A stretch of 64,000 nucleotides of DNA. Source: Adineta steineri (taxonomy: Eukaryota; Rotifera; Eurotatoria; Adinetida; Adinetidae). The translations under genes were made by a program, and so were the position numbers. Of this stretch, positions 22,671 through 35,150 are shown in pieces. The stretch is taken from positions 264,778-328,777 of the forward strand of contig CAJNOI010000089.1 in the NCBI GenBank assembly GCA_905250115.1, in the 5' to 3' direction. Position 1 is the stretch's first letter; every line of letters starts with the position of its first letter. The notes beneath the pieces were generated by a model. That model had not been told where the DNA came from and did no database searches. It was given only the letters and a program-made list of their open reading frames with translations.

Positions 22671-24697
22671 TTCGATTATTTGATATTTTTAATGTATAAA
22701 ATGTTATCAATTAATTATCCGATAAACAAAAATAAAACGTTGATTGTTGATATATAATTTGAATAATTATTATTAATGAATAAGATTCAAGTTTCACATG
22801 AATTAAATAGAGAATATTTTTTCAATCGAAAGAAAACATTGCTGTATTTATATTACATCGTGAAACGAGATTTCCCATCGTAATATTATGAGAAAAAACC
22901 AACTTACGAAAATAAACAAAATTAGTAATTTCCAAGTGTTGTGCTTCATCTGTATTTTTTTTAAGACTCAAAGAAGCCTATTATATGCATCTTGTGTAAT
23001 AAAACCGTTAATACATATATAAGAAGGCAGAAAGAAAATGTAAATATGAACGCATGGACTATAGTTATATTGACAATGACTCATATTGCAAACAAATATT
23101 CACCAATTTTGCAAAAAATTACGAAGGACTTCATCGAGCTCGTTTTTAATTTTTTTCTAAATTATGACACATGATGATTTTTTTTCCATTGGATTTCCAA
23201 AATTTTTAAACATTTATAGATTTTAATAATCAGTAATGATAATTTTATAGAAGAAATATCGAATAACATCTTGAAAGCATTGCACATGTTAAAACTATAT
23301 AGGTTGGTTCATAGGTAACTATGCGATAAGAAATCTAAATATTTCCAAATTAGTCCAATAAAATGGACTGATTTTTTGGTGTATCTTAGAACTTAACTTA
23401 AAGTTTTATTTCATACGAATCATATAGATTCTGACTGTTCAATAGCTAGAAAGCTTGGTCATTCGATACAGCTTATCGAACTCTATGTATTCTATAAAAG
23501 AGATATTTTTTAGCTTAAGTCTTGGGCATCTAGAATAGTTTTATCACCGCGTAATGGTGTTACATAAAAAGGCCCTTTGTCTCCAGTACTAGCAAGAAAA
23601 CTGTATTTTTTTTTCGGCCCATTGTTTCTAAATGAAATGCACATTGATCTTCTTTCATAGCGCTTTCAACGAACGTTACAAAGACAGAAGATTTTGCTTG
23701 TACTTATTTTATGTGTGTGAAATGCAAAAAACAAACGTAACGCCGTGACACAGTTCTTTGTCACCTGTCTTTGAGGTACTTACCGTGTTTAAAATGATTT
23801 CATTTTCGTAATAATAGATCTTTACTATGTAGATAAGAGTTCTACGAAAGAATCAGATTTATTCATCGAGATGGGAGCTTAGAAATTAAACAGTCAATTG
23901 GAAACTGTCTAAGAGGTTAAAAATAGTTTCTAGCTACCAGAAATCAAAACTAAATAGGCTATTTTGTAGGGAATGGTATATCTCTCAGCATTATTTAGAA
24001 TAATTTCTTGGTTAGAAAACTCGCAATATGACTTCTGAAAAGTTTAAAATCCAGTTTTCGATAAGAAAATCTGATTTTCTTTTTACAAAATAAATCTCAA
24101 ATTTGTAATCACCATTAAAAATTGTGTCTAGTAACTCGTTTAAATCTGTTTGACTCAGAGAAGTTTTTCTCAAACTTTGATAATTGAAGTGTCACGTTAT
24201 GTAGCCAAACTGTTGTACAAGATGTCTCAAAACTTACTTTATCGAAAAACAATTAAACATGTCTCTTACAGATCAAAAAAATCGGCGAAGTACCTTGAAT
24301 CAATGATGGAGGTATGTTCAGTTTACGTTAATAAAGAGACTCGACATTAAATATCACTGTTGATCTTGACACAAAAATGTTACTCTTTCATACATAAAAA
24401 AGAACAGTATACTTAACAAAAGATTTCTTTAAGTATGTCTTTATCGAAATAAAGCTTGAATATAACTCCATAATCGATGGGAAAATCAGTTGGTTTGGCC
24501 AAAATGTATTGTCTTTTGTCAACATATTTATAGTCTGTTCAATACTTCAAATAACTGCTAATTAATTGCAACAATATTATATATTGGCAATAGTGAAAAA
24601 ATGAATTATATGCTTTACAAAATTCGATTTTATTGCAATAGAACAAATAAATTATAAAAGAACAAATATAGATTTTTGAAAATAATTATTTGTATTA
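22671..24697. repeat. duplicated spacer between copies C and D, no gene seen
   Basis: Homologous to the spacer upstream of copy B, with small insertions such as the stretch 23800-24130 that has no counterpart there. Small ORFs (22992-23174, 24150-24350) are not preserved as proteins in the duplicate. Confidence 0.55.
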
Positions 24698-24790
24698 TTA
24701 TGTTATGAAAAGAATATCGTCAGTTTTTCCTCTACATATTCACTATATTTTCAACAAAAAACATCATTTAGCTACTTTTACATAAAATAA
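24698..24790 (-). promoter_or_regulatory. decayed SECIS-like hairpin, unit D
   Basis: ATGAT, GTTTTTTGTT and GAAA are kept, but the opposite strand has changes (a G-G mismatch in helix II, TGACG instead of TGATG, ATATA with TATGT in the mini-helix, and helix I broken by ATAAAATAA). It starts about 16 bases after the copy D stop. Confidence 0.4.
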
Positions 24791-24805
24791 CAACATTTTA
24801 TGTCA

Positions 24806-26075
24806 CTATTTTCCATCATCATCATTACTATTATCGTCATTATTATTGGATATTGGTAAAATAATATTCTTCAAATCTGGAACATCAGAGGAGATAGAAA
24901 ACTCTTTAATGTTACGATATAAAGTAGACAGAATCGTTTGTGCTTGTAAAATAGAATTTTGTAATTGAGATGGTGATAACTGTTGAGTATGATTCATATC
25001 TTTAAACTTGAATTTTAGAACTTTTTGAATAGTATTAGCACTATCATATGGTACTTTGTGAAAATCTTGTCGACCACTTGTAAAATGATACATTCCACCT
25101 CGTAGTTTTAACACTAAATGAATTGTACTTTCACGTTCTATATGATAATCTGAAAGAATTTTGCCTTTTTCTAATTGCGTTCCATGAAATATAAGACGTT
25201 GTAGATCACAAGGAATACCTTCAACATCTTGAATCAATTCTTGGAGAGATAATACATTCATTTCGGAATTCACGCTTAGAGTGATAGTTTTTGCAGTAAG
25301 AGTTTTCATAAATATTTGAAAATCACAGCTGCTATCACTATCAAACTTTAATAAAGAAATAAAACAATACAATGATAGAAAGAAAAAGACAATGGTAATT
25401 TACTTTATTATCAATGATTTTGGCCAAAATGACACAATTATTTTGATACAATTGATTTGACATAACAGTTTCTTCTAATTTTAAAACCGCACCTTCTTTC
25501 CAATTTGTTATATTTGGTCTTTTATTTGGATCTATAATACATGATCTTAACTCCAAATCGGGAAATCGTCGTTGTTGTTTTATTCTCATTTTCATTTTCT
25601 TAATATTATCCATTAATAAAATATTTACAACAATTCTTCGAGGGCAGCGATCTTCATCTTTTCCAATAAATACAGATATTTCACCATATGAAACAAATTC
25701 ATAACCATTCTCATATTGAGATACAGTAGATTTCAATCGAGATTCACTCAATAGCGAGATAATATCATCATTTTTAGTCCCAATTTGTATCCATTGTTGA
25801 AGATATTTAGGTACATAAGTTGCCTTAAAATCTTGAATTATTTTACTAATTGATTCATGATCCATATAGTTGTTTGTTATTCGATTTCCATATGGGTCTA
25901 TAAATGTGAATGAACGAGATTTCAATTCATTTTGTACTTTCTTGTCTATTTGCAATTGATTATTAATACTATTTTCCATTTCGATTATTTGATATTGAAT
26001 GGCTTGGACTTGAGAAACTAAATCTTCATAGATAAACGAAGATGGTATATTTGAAAGAACATCTGCAGCAGCCAT
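24806..26075 (-). CDS. ubiquitin-like domain protein, copy D
   Basis: Exons are 26075-25404 and 25345-24806, giving 403 aa, with the same intron position as the other copies. The N-terminal 224 residues match copy A closely at the start ([20 protein letters not shown]). The ubiquitin-like domain includes [32 protein letters not shown] and [21 protein letters not shown] in two adjoining strands, then GGM and [11 protein letters not shown]. The tail NDDDGK ends at TAG and, like copy C, aligns with the 3' UTR of the deiodinase segment, so the deiodinase part has been deleted. No in-frame damage is visible, so the copy may be functional. Confidence 0.8.
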
Positions 26076-27763
26076 AATATATAAAAAGTTATCAATTAAT
26101 TATCTAGAAAAGAAAAAGAAAACGTTGATTGTTGATATTTAATTTTAATAATTATTATTAAGAAATAAGATTCAAGTTTCATTTGAATTAAATAGAGAAT
26201 ATTTTTTTCAGTCGAAAGAAAGCATTGCTGAATTTATATTACATCGTGAAATGAGATTTCCCATCGTCATGTTGTGAGAAAAAACCAACTTACGAAAATA
26301 AACAAAATGAGTAATTGTCAAGCGTTTTACTTTTCCAGTCTTTTTTTATAAAATTCAAAAAAGCCTATTGAGTACATATTGTGCAATACACTCGTTAATG
26401 CATATGTAAAAATGAAGAAAGAAAACATAAACATCAGCGCATAGACGAAAGACATATTTACAAATAATTCATATTCGAGACAAATATTCACCAATTTTGC
26501 AAAGAATTACCAAAGACTTCATCGACTTCATTTTTAATTTTTTTCCAAATTATGACACATGATGGTTCTTTCCCTGTTGGATTTGGAAAATCTTTAAAGA
26601 TCTATAGATTATAATAAACAGAAATTATAGTCACACAGAAGAAAGATTAAACAACATTGTAATGTAAGAACATTGCACATATCAGGGATGCTATATAAGT
26701 AACTGTGCGATAGGAAAACTAAATATCTGCATATTGGCTCAAGAAAATGGACTCATTCGTTAGCTGATAATAGAACATAATCCAAAGTTTTTTTTTCTCA
26801 TTCCATTCTTAATTATTATAATCGTTCTCAGAAAAGATATATGAAATGTTTACTCGATAATCTTCGTTTATCATCAAAAAGCATGATAAGAAAAAATCCA
26901 GAGGAGCTTCATGAATAATACTAGATTCATATAAATATACAAATTTTCTTAGAGTAGTTAGTTTGGAACTGAACAATTTCAATATTCCAATTTTTTAGTT
27001 ATGACGGAATGGTTTTCGACAGATATTTACTGATTTTGCACATGATGAATTACAATTATGTGTTATAATTGCTCAACACTAGTTTTATCTGTCTACATTA
27101 ATGTACTATCTTTCGTAAAATTAGTTTCGATTTTTTTCCTATCATATTTTTTAACAATAACCGAAGTTTATCGATCGAACGTTTCGTATATCTTTTCTGA
27201 GATAGATTAGAGTGCTTAAGAATAGTACGAAATAAAACTTTGAGTAAAGTTCTATCATCAATCAAAAAATCATTCCATTTGATTGAACTAATATGAAATT
27301 ATTTAGATTTCTTATTGCACAATAAATTATAAACCATCCCAGTATGTATTTTACATATAAAAAAATCATCTTCACTTTGCTCTGTCCAATATATTCTGAT
27401 ATTGTTTTCAAGAAAATCTCTTTGCCACAATCTCCCAACATTTAAATATGCTAATCATTAATATGAACATCTATTCGAGACTCATCGACATTGATATTAT
27501 CAAACAATTTCTTTTTTATCTCAAATGTATAATTTTTAGAAATTCAACGTAATTATGATGAATTAATCGAAAGATTTTCGGTTTAGTAACAATTTGTTTT
27601 CATTTCTTCAAGGTAATCTTCCTTTTTCATATATCTTCTATGAACTGATATCTTAAAGAATCAACCTTGAATGATATAAATGAAGGTCAAAAAGGAACAA
27701 GGTGCAGTTATTTAATTAATTTTCTTTTATATATAAAACAAGAAAACAAAATAATAAAGAAAA
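26076..27763. other. 5' flank of copy D then unique AT-rich spacer, no gene seen
   Basis: To about 26790 the sequence resembles the upstream flanks of copies A-C (for example GTAATGTAAGAACATTGCACA near 26650). Beyond that no similarity within the window and no exon is seen. Confidence 0.5.
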
Positions 27764-28114
27764 TTATTGTTTTTCTTTTTCTTTTTCTTTTTGAATTTTA
27801 TCAAGTAACAAATCAATTTGTCCTTTCATAACAGGTTGACCACGGCGTGTTTTTTTAACTAATTTCTTCAAACGATTTTGTTTATTTGTTTTATATTGAT
27901 CCATAGCACTTTTGACAGCTTGTCGATGTTCGTCTTGAGTCTTTAAAAAGAAAATCAAAACTTAAAACAAAAAAAAAGAAAAAGTAAATTCAATTACTTG
28001 TTTAGCTGATTCTTTTTCTTGTGTTCGTAAAACATGTGCATCATGAATTTTTTGATTATGTGATTTACGTTTTCGAATCTTTTCAACTGGTGGTTTGAAA
28101 TTATTTGGTTTCAT
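27764..28114 (-). CDS. FYV7/CCDC59-like basic protein (rRNA-processing family)
   Basis: Exons are 28114-27998 and 27940-27764 with an intron of about 57 bp, giving 97 aa. The protein is very basic and mostly helical. The C-terminal block KKTRRGQPVMKGQIDLLLDK resembles, from memory, the end of yeast Fyv7 and animal CCDC59/TAP26 (a K-RGQP segment followed by a short amphipathic helix). The N-terminus MKPNNFKPPVEKIRKRK also fits a small nucleolar-type protein. Fyv7 acts in small-subunit rRNA processing; a nucleolar role here is inference. It is shorter than human CCDC59. The next gene upstream on the - strand starts only about 420 bp away. Confidence 0.6.
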
Positions 28115-28274
28115 TTTCTACAAAAAAAATTAACCGAGATATGAGAAAAATAATTCTAATATTTATTTATTTATTTATCTCCGGCTGCAATTTTACTAAA
28201 CAAAACGTTTTTTTTTTCATTTAATTAATCTAGAGGTACAAAAGGACAAAAAAAGAAATCAAATGTAAATTAGT

Positions 28275-28533
28275 TCATTTTGATTTCGACAATATTGATC
28301 GTGTTGATGAAGAAGCAAGTAATAATTGATTTGTACTAAATAGTGAGACACCGAGTCCAATAATTGACATAAATACAGCAGCACTAAATGAGAATCGTTC
28401 TTTTTTTAATGTGGAATTTGTTAAATCATATCTCTAGAAAACAAATTAATTGAATGTATTTTTAAAATTAAAATGAAAATAAACTTACAGCGAATAATCT
28501 AGAACCAGTCTTTGCAGCTGCACCTAATACCAT
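28275..28533 (-). CDS. tiny single-pass membrane protein, family not recognised
   Basis: Exons are 28533-28489 and 28433-28275, giving 67 aa. The N-terminus is small and basic (MVLGAAAKTGSRLFARYDL), then a linker with TLKKER, one hydrophobic helix (SAAVFMSIIGLGVSLF) and a Ser/Leu-rich tail. Size and layout resemble small mitochondrial inner-membrane or assembly proteins, but no family motif is recognised. It is divergent to FKBP8, with about 290 bp between the two starts, so they may share a promoter. Support is the exact intron phase and the clean GT/AG borders. Confidence 0.55.
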
Positions 28534-28821
28534 TTTTACCTAAATGAATAGTCTAGAGTGCAAAAGTGCAAAACATAGAAACGCAATTCGATTGGCTTTT
28601 TTATTTAATCAACCATTCATATTATTTGATAGATGGCGTTCATGTAGATTTTATTTTTCTATTTATTTATCATAAGATCAATATCTATCTATTTATTAAT
28701 ATTATATTTTTTTATTTCAATAATAAATGAAACTTATTAGTCTAAATAGATAATCCATATTTTATCTCTTTGAATAGGAAATAATAGTCATATAGATACT
28801 CTTTTTTTTTCTTTACTAAAT

Positions 28822-31361
28822 ATGGGTGACATGTTTTCTTTTGATTATCCTAATGAAAAACGAACATTTATTTCAAAATTAAATCCTGATTCACCTGTAT
28901 TTTATCCATCTTCTTTCTATCATCATATTCAAGAGGTAACACAACCAGAATTTTCTTTTAAAGATAATAATAATCATTCACATATTCAACCAATTACAAA
29001 TGGTTATCATGAGCATGAAAATTATTATTCAACGACTATTCATTCTATAGAACCGTCCCAACATCATATATCACAAACATCTTACATTCAAGAAATGATA
29101 CCCAATAATCGACAATCAACAACATTATCTCATATTGAACCAGTGAATATAACTCATGATGATCTATCTGAACAATCATTATCTCATATAAAAGAAGATA
29201 ACGAAAAAGATGAAAAAACGTATCAATTATCGACACAATTAGCAGCTAATTTTAATGATGAAAATTTAGATAAAGTCACGTAAGTTATACTTATCCTAAA
29301 GAATTATATTCAGAACAGAATACAGAGTTTCATATTCTCTTGGATCTAATCGGCAAGTATAGTTCGAAATGAAGTCATAGTAGAAACTACGTTACTATTA
29401 ATGTTTTCAAAGAAGTTCTTATGTTGTTGAATTTGAAATTAACGCATCGAAAGATGATTTTTTTTCAGTTATCTGTCTGAAAATGAATCGAATTATAATC
29501 TCCGCTTTGTTTATGAGTGAATATGATATGTAATAGTCAAGTAAATTATACTAAACACAAATTCTGTTGTCAAAAGACTATGAAGTACAAAATTGTATAT
29601 ACATTAATTCACTTATTACAGAAAATGTCCTATAATTTTGAATCTCATTTTTGTAATATCGTAAACGAATTTATTCAGTGATTACAATATATTTTTTAGA
29701 GTAAAAGATGATATCCCACCTACTGAAATATCTATTGATCGATCTTCCACACAACATGAAAGCCATGCTTCTTCCAATGAATCACAATTAAATAAAACCG
29801 ATGCTCATCCCATAACAGAACTTCAATCTCTTGATGATTCCACAAATCAAGATGAACCTGATGATGTTCTTGGAAATAACTCATTACTTAAGCATGTAAA
29901 ACACCAAAAAAATAACTTTAATAAATATGAAATAAATAAATCTTTCATTCTTTTAGACATTAATTCCAGGTATACCAGATACTCGTCCAAGTCGTGATAC
30001 TCTTGCTACAGTTTCTTATAAATTATTCTTATTTGATAATTTAACGAAAGAGTCTCGTTTAATTGAATCAGTAACTAATGAAAATTGTTTTGTTGGTGAA
30101 TATGATATTTTACCAGCAATCGATATTGTTATTCAATTAATGGATCGTGGTGAACGTGCAATGATTGATTCGGAAGCTCGACATTGTTATGGTGATATAG
30201 GTTGTGAAGAGAAACAAGTTCCACCAATAACATCAACAAGTTCATATTCAATGAAAATTGATTTAGAACTTCATGATTGGAAATATGCACCTGAAATTCA
30301 AGCATTATCTGTTAAAGAAAGACTTTATTGGAGGTTTGTTCTCTTCTTTTAATGAGATATGAAATATACCTATTCTATATTCATCTAAATACTTTACTGC
30401 CTTGAAAAAGTTTACAAAAATTTCTGTTCAGAATAGTTAAAGATGTTATCTATCACCTTTCTTTGAACAAAATTGATGAGAAATTACTACACGGTCGATT
30501 GACCTTGTCTTTTGAATCATTTCAATTATAACTTTAATAGGTCAAAACGTTTTTATAATCAAAGAAATAATAAGAAACCGTTGATAAAAAACATTCAGGA
30601 GGAAGAAAAGGGGATTTTTTATCGTCCGCCGTCAGGCTGAACTATTAATGAAAATTTAGCCTAAAATCCAATCTGTTTTTTTTAGTGATAAAAAACGACA
30701 ACGAGGAAACTTTTCATATCGTCGAAAAGAATATTCTCCAGCTCTTACATGTTATCGTAATGCATTAAAATTTATAGATATAATTCAACATCCATTATTA
30801 GAAGATGAAGAAGAAAATACTCAATCATCGGTATTTATTGATCGATATATTCAAGTTCAAAATAATCTTGCACAAGTTCATTTATTAAATAATCAATATC
30901 AACAATGTTTAGAAGCTGTCAATGATGTCTTAAAACATGATCCAAACAATATTAAAGCATTATTTCGACAAGCAAAAGCTTTATTTGAATTAGGAAATTA
31001 TGATGAAGTTATTCAAGCATTAAAATTACTATTACAAAATCCAAGTAAAGATGTTGAAAAAGATAAAGTTAATGAAATGTTAAATATTTGTGAAACAAAA
31101 TTAGCTAAATATCAAAAAAATGAAAAAGAAATTTATAAAAGAATGTTTAAATCGGAAACAATTATTAACGACAAATCTCAAACAAAAAATAATAATGAAA
31201 AGGTTTGAATTGAATTTCACATAAACGAAAAAATTAGTGTTGTTTGTTTTTTTTTCTAGATCGAAATTAAAACTAATAATGCTTGGCATAAATATTTTGT
31301 AGTAGGTGGTGCTACTGTTTTAGCTGCAATTGGTCTTGCTGCATTATTGAAATATAAATAA
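28822..31361 (+). CDS. FKBP8: FKBP8/FKBP38-like protein (PPIase-like, TPR, C-terminal anchor)
   Basis: Exons are 28822-29279, 29700-29895, 29957-30333, 30686-31202 and 31260-31361, giving 549 aa. The first 220 residues are a disordered His/Gln/Ser-rich region longer than in vertebrates. An FKBP domain follows at about 222-340 (VSYKLFLFDNLTKESRLIE, ILPAIDIVIQLMDRGERAMI, SEARHCYGDIG). Many catalytic FKBP residues are replaced, as in FKBP38. TPR repeats follow at about 345-480 (YRRKEYSPALTCYRNALKFI, NNLAQVHLLNNQYQQCLEAV, NNIKALFRQAKALFELGNYD). The tail is a TM anchor (YFVVGGATVLAAIGLAALLK) with basic ends, as in mitochondrial/ER tail-anchored FKBP8. That protein binds Hsp90 and Bcl-2 in vertebrates; partners here are unknown. 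Confidence 0.9.
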
Positions 31362-34200
31362 AATATTTCTATACAATCCTCTTTTTTTTTTGTGTTTATC
31401 GATGTTATGTGTCTTTCATTGTTCTCTTCCAATTTTCATTTCATGAATAGGGGAACATTTATGAATAAACACATTCAACTATTAACAATAATCAATTATA
31501 GATTGATTTAGTTTAAATATAATTGGAATTAGAATAACAAATTAATTTTATTAGTATAGAAAATTACTCAAAATGAGTTTCATGATAGTTGGAATATATA
31601 TATATATATATATACGATTTTGTACATCTTTAATGAAGTTGTATCTCGTTTATTATCGATAGTACAATATATCTAAATACTTCAGCAAAGATTAAACTTT
31701 CAATAAGATGCTCATATTTTCATAAACAAGTCCTCAGTAAATAAACTCTTTTGATGCATTATATGTTCAAACTGAATTTTATTTATAAATAAAGTATCAA
31801 CTTGAACAGAGAGTAACAGGTAAAAACCTTTTGTATGCTCATGAATCAAAGACAATATTTAAAATTCATCAAACTTATTTTTGTGGAACTAGTACTGATT
31901 TATACACCGTAACGAGAAAAAAAACAATATATTATTATCATCACTTTTTCTTTTATTATTCTCATTTGTACATTCAATTATTTATATTAAAAAAGGAAAA
32001 CGTGCACATAATTAAACTAATTGAACTGTTGATATTCTAATGATTGAAGAAACAACACTATCATTAATGAGTACTCATACAATGAAACAATCAGCTGTTT
32101 TGATCACTAGTTTTTTTTCTTATAATAAAACATTTTTTATTTAGTTTATCTTTGAGATATGCCAAAAGAAAAAATAGTATAAATATCATCTACAAAATTT
32201 GAGTTCAAAAGTACTTTTAATTAGCGTAAGTCTTTCATCAGGATATTGTATTTATTTATTTAATCTGACTTTTTTCAAAAAGTACTTTAATAATTAATCT
32301 GCATATGAAATGTATGCTCTAGGCAGATTTTAAATCTGCTTAGACAAAATTAAAATTTCATCAGAAATAAATTCATATAATCATGTATTTTATTAAAAGT
32401 AGAGTGGACTGAAAAAAAGGGTAGAAAACACGACTGTTCACATAAATAATGGCGAATTGTCCTATTATGAAGAATTAGAAAAATACATTAACTCTTCAAA
32501 AGAATTCGAAAGAAAACTGTTTGTAAGAACATTTTTAATTACTTCTTATTATCCAGGCGGAAATTATTAGACATGTTCTCGACACAATTTAATTATTGAA
32601 TAAATGACACTTTATTTTGCTTAAAATAGAATGTTCTTGCAACAAAAATGGTACTTTTTGTTCGAAAAAATGTCATTCAACACGAGATTATTGTAAACAT
32701 ATGAACGAATAGATTAAAATATTTTGTTTTTTGTATAATTTAGTAAAATGGAAAGATATTGTTAAATACAAAAAAAAAGTTTATTATATTCATATTTTAA
32801 TTTTATGTCGAATATATATATCTTTAGATGTTGATATTTGATATGAATATAGATGAAATCTGAATACGTTTTGTCAAAAACATGGTAAAAATAATAATAA
32901 TCGTTTAAATCTTCTCTAGATATATGAAAAACGAGATCCTTATAGAATGCTCATTAATTCATCGAGGTTTATTATATTTGAGTAATTATTTAATCAAAAA
33001 ATAATTTAATATTTTGAAAACATTTCTTCCCAAGTGCAAAAAATAACTTATTTTTAATCATAAAGAGAAATATCATATGTTTATTAATAAATATTTTATT
33101 TATAACATGTTATCTCAATTATGTTGATATGATACATTTCAACTTTATATAGATCTTATCATGTAACTGACTAAAAGCAAATTCTATTTATTCAAAAAAT
33201 ATCATATTTCATGATTATGGACTATTGTTGTTTTATAAAAAATATCATACTATCACTATATTTGAACAATACTGATTGTACTTCCACATATTTGTTCGAA
33301 AAATATTTTTTTCCGGAGTTATTTTAATAGAATTGTACTGTTCCATTTACTTAAAAGCATAAGCTTGTGACATAATAATTACTAGATAAATATAATTTGT
33401 AACTTTATAAACTAAATTTTCAAGTCTAATTTCGGATTTCACTCTTTAAAGGCGAACATCCACTCCAGTGGATATTGTGATAAGTTCAATAAGACACGTA
33501 ATACAAACATATATACAAGATTCAGCGTTTTCCTGAATTGAGACAGCCTGACAGATCATAAAAAGAAACCAATTTTGGGTGACTGTCTGGCGGAACAATA
33601 AATTTTTTAAAATTATGAATTTTTTTAAAAGACATCGCTCAGTATATGGTCAATCTATCAGAAAAAGATGTTCCGCAATTTTTTTATTGATCATGCTGCT
33701 AAAACCAAATATACCTAAAAAGAAACATCCCAGCAAAAACTATTCTAGGATCATACTAAAGCGTCAGAGCCTCGTTTTTAGCAGTCAGCTTTTAAGGGAT
33801 AACTAAAATAATTTTAGTCTTTTTATTTGAATTATTGTAATAATAATAACGTATAATCATAATATATTCTACTGTTATTTATGTTGCATTTAGAACAAAT
33901 CTTTCCTAATTATTTGATAATTTCATAAATAATATGTTATTATATATTAATGCTATTCATTCATTCAAGGACTTTTTATCTTGTCATTAATAGCTAAAGA
34001 TAGATGATTATAATTGATAAAGTAAAGATGAAATTTCATATTATTATAATTTTATCTTGTAAAAATCAAAAAAGCATACATGTTTACAACCAAATAAAAA
34101 AAACAAGTCTTTTTTTCGAAGAACAATACAAGATTAAATAAAAAATATATATATTTGTATTCATAATTAACAACAACAAAAAAAACACTAAAACATTATT
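31362..34200. other. intergenic, no gene seen
   Basis: 2.8 kb of AT-rich spacer with a short TA microsatellite near 31594-31615. ORFs at 31831-32040 and 33579-33806 lack motifs and splice partners. Confidence 0.5.
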
Positions 34201-35150
34201 TTATTTTTCAGCTGCAGCCTAAAAAATAAATAGATAAATAAATAATCAATTTTTTTTAAGAAAAAAAATCTTACGGGATAGACAAATGATGTTAATGTTC
34301 GACAACGCTCATGACAACAAATTTGACATTTAAATAATCCCATATGATCTTCAAAATTGGCATTTTTTAGTAATAAATCATTTTTTTCACCTAATGTATT
34401 CAATGGTTCATCTTCTGGATTAAACCATTGCACTACACATTCATCTTTTGGATTATTATTAAAACGACACATTAATGATGTTTCACTACGAGGTTCAAAT
34501 AATGTTTGATATGTATGAACTAAATAAATAAATATATGAATAAATAAAATCAATGAAGAAAAATTCTTCTTACCAGTAATGAAAACATCTTCGGGAATTG
34601 TTTTTCGATTTGAATTGATTTTTGCATTAACATGAACGTTAAAACTATGTTGTGAAGTTACTTGATCATGTGTTGCTACACATTGATACAATCCATTCAT
34701 ATCAATATTAGTTTGATCTATTTCAATAGTTGATACAATTGTAGAAGCAAGATAAGAACTTTCAATATTATCATCTTCTTCTTCCAAAATTGACTAATTA
34801 GAAAAATTAATATTAAATATTAATTCGAACAGTTATTCAAATCTTACTTTCGAAATAAATGATTGAATTAATGTACCATTATGATACCAGAATACATTAA
34901 GTTTATCAAAATTAGATAAAAATGCACATGATAAACGAAATTGTGAATTTTGATGAATATTAATTTCATTTGCTGAACTTAATTCTGGTAAATATGTTAT
35001 ATCTTTATGTGTTCTTAATTTTTCCAATAACAATGATGATGAACAACTATTTACCATCATGAATAAGATATACTAATAAACGAAAATAAATTATTTAAAA
35101 TTATTTAAAAAAAACTAAATGCGACTTACTACGATGAATTTAATAAGCAT
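34201..35150 (-). CDS. secreted protein with two immunoglobulin domains
   Basis: Exons are 35150-35130, 35072-34848, 34793-34574, 34519-34275 and 34218-34201, giving 242 aa. The signal peptide is encoded across the first intron (MLIKFIV joined to YILFMMVNSCSS). Ig domain 1 has the cysteine pair in RLSCAF and GLYQCVATHD with the core Trp in NVFWYHNG. Ig domain 2 has SLMCRFNN, VVQWFNPEDEPL and GLFKCQICC. There is no second TM helix, so the product is probably secreted. Size and layout resemble two-Ig proteins such as ZIG or ImpL2 of other invertebrates, but I cannot assign a subfamily. Exon 5 is only 18 bases and is supported by phase alone. Confidence 0.75.

Larger units (their letters stand above)
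13290..26790 (-). repeat. tandem segmental duplication array of ubiquitin-like genes (four units)
   Basis: Each unit carries, read on the - strand, a shared 5' flank, a two-exon ubiquitin-like gene and a shared 3' flank. The 3' flank is recognisable at about 13408-13590, 17295-17480, 21319-21485 and 24623-24795 (common word GATTATTTGTATTATTATG). The 5' flank shares GTTGATTGTTGATAT-like words near 15500, 19790, 22740 and 26120. Longer spacer blocks are shared between units B and C (for example 20331-21120 against 23331-24430). Unit spacing is about 3-4 kb. Unit B alone retains the deiodinase segment. A fifth, inverted copy with part of the same 5' flank lies at 46190-47930. Confidence 0.85.

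Noticed and set aside
24150..24350. ORF in the spacer of unit C
   Set aside because: The homologous stretch near 20850-21050 has stops and shifts; repeat DNA, not a gene.
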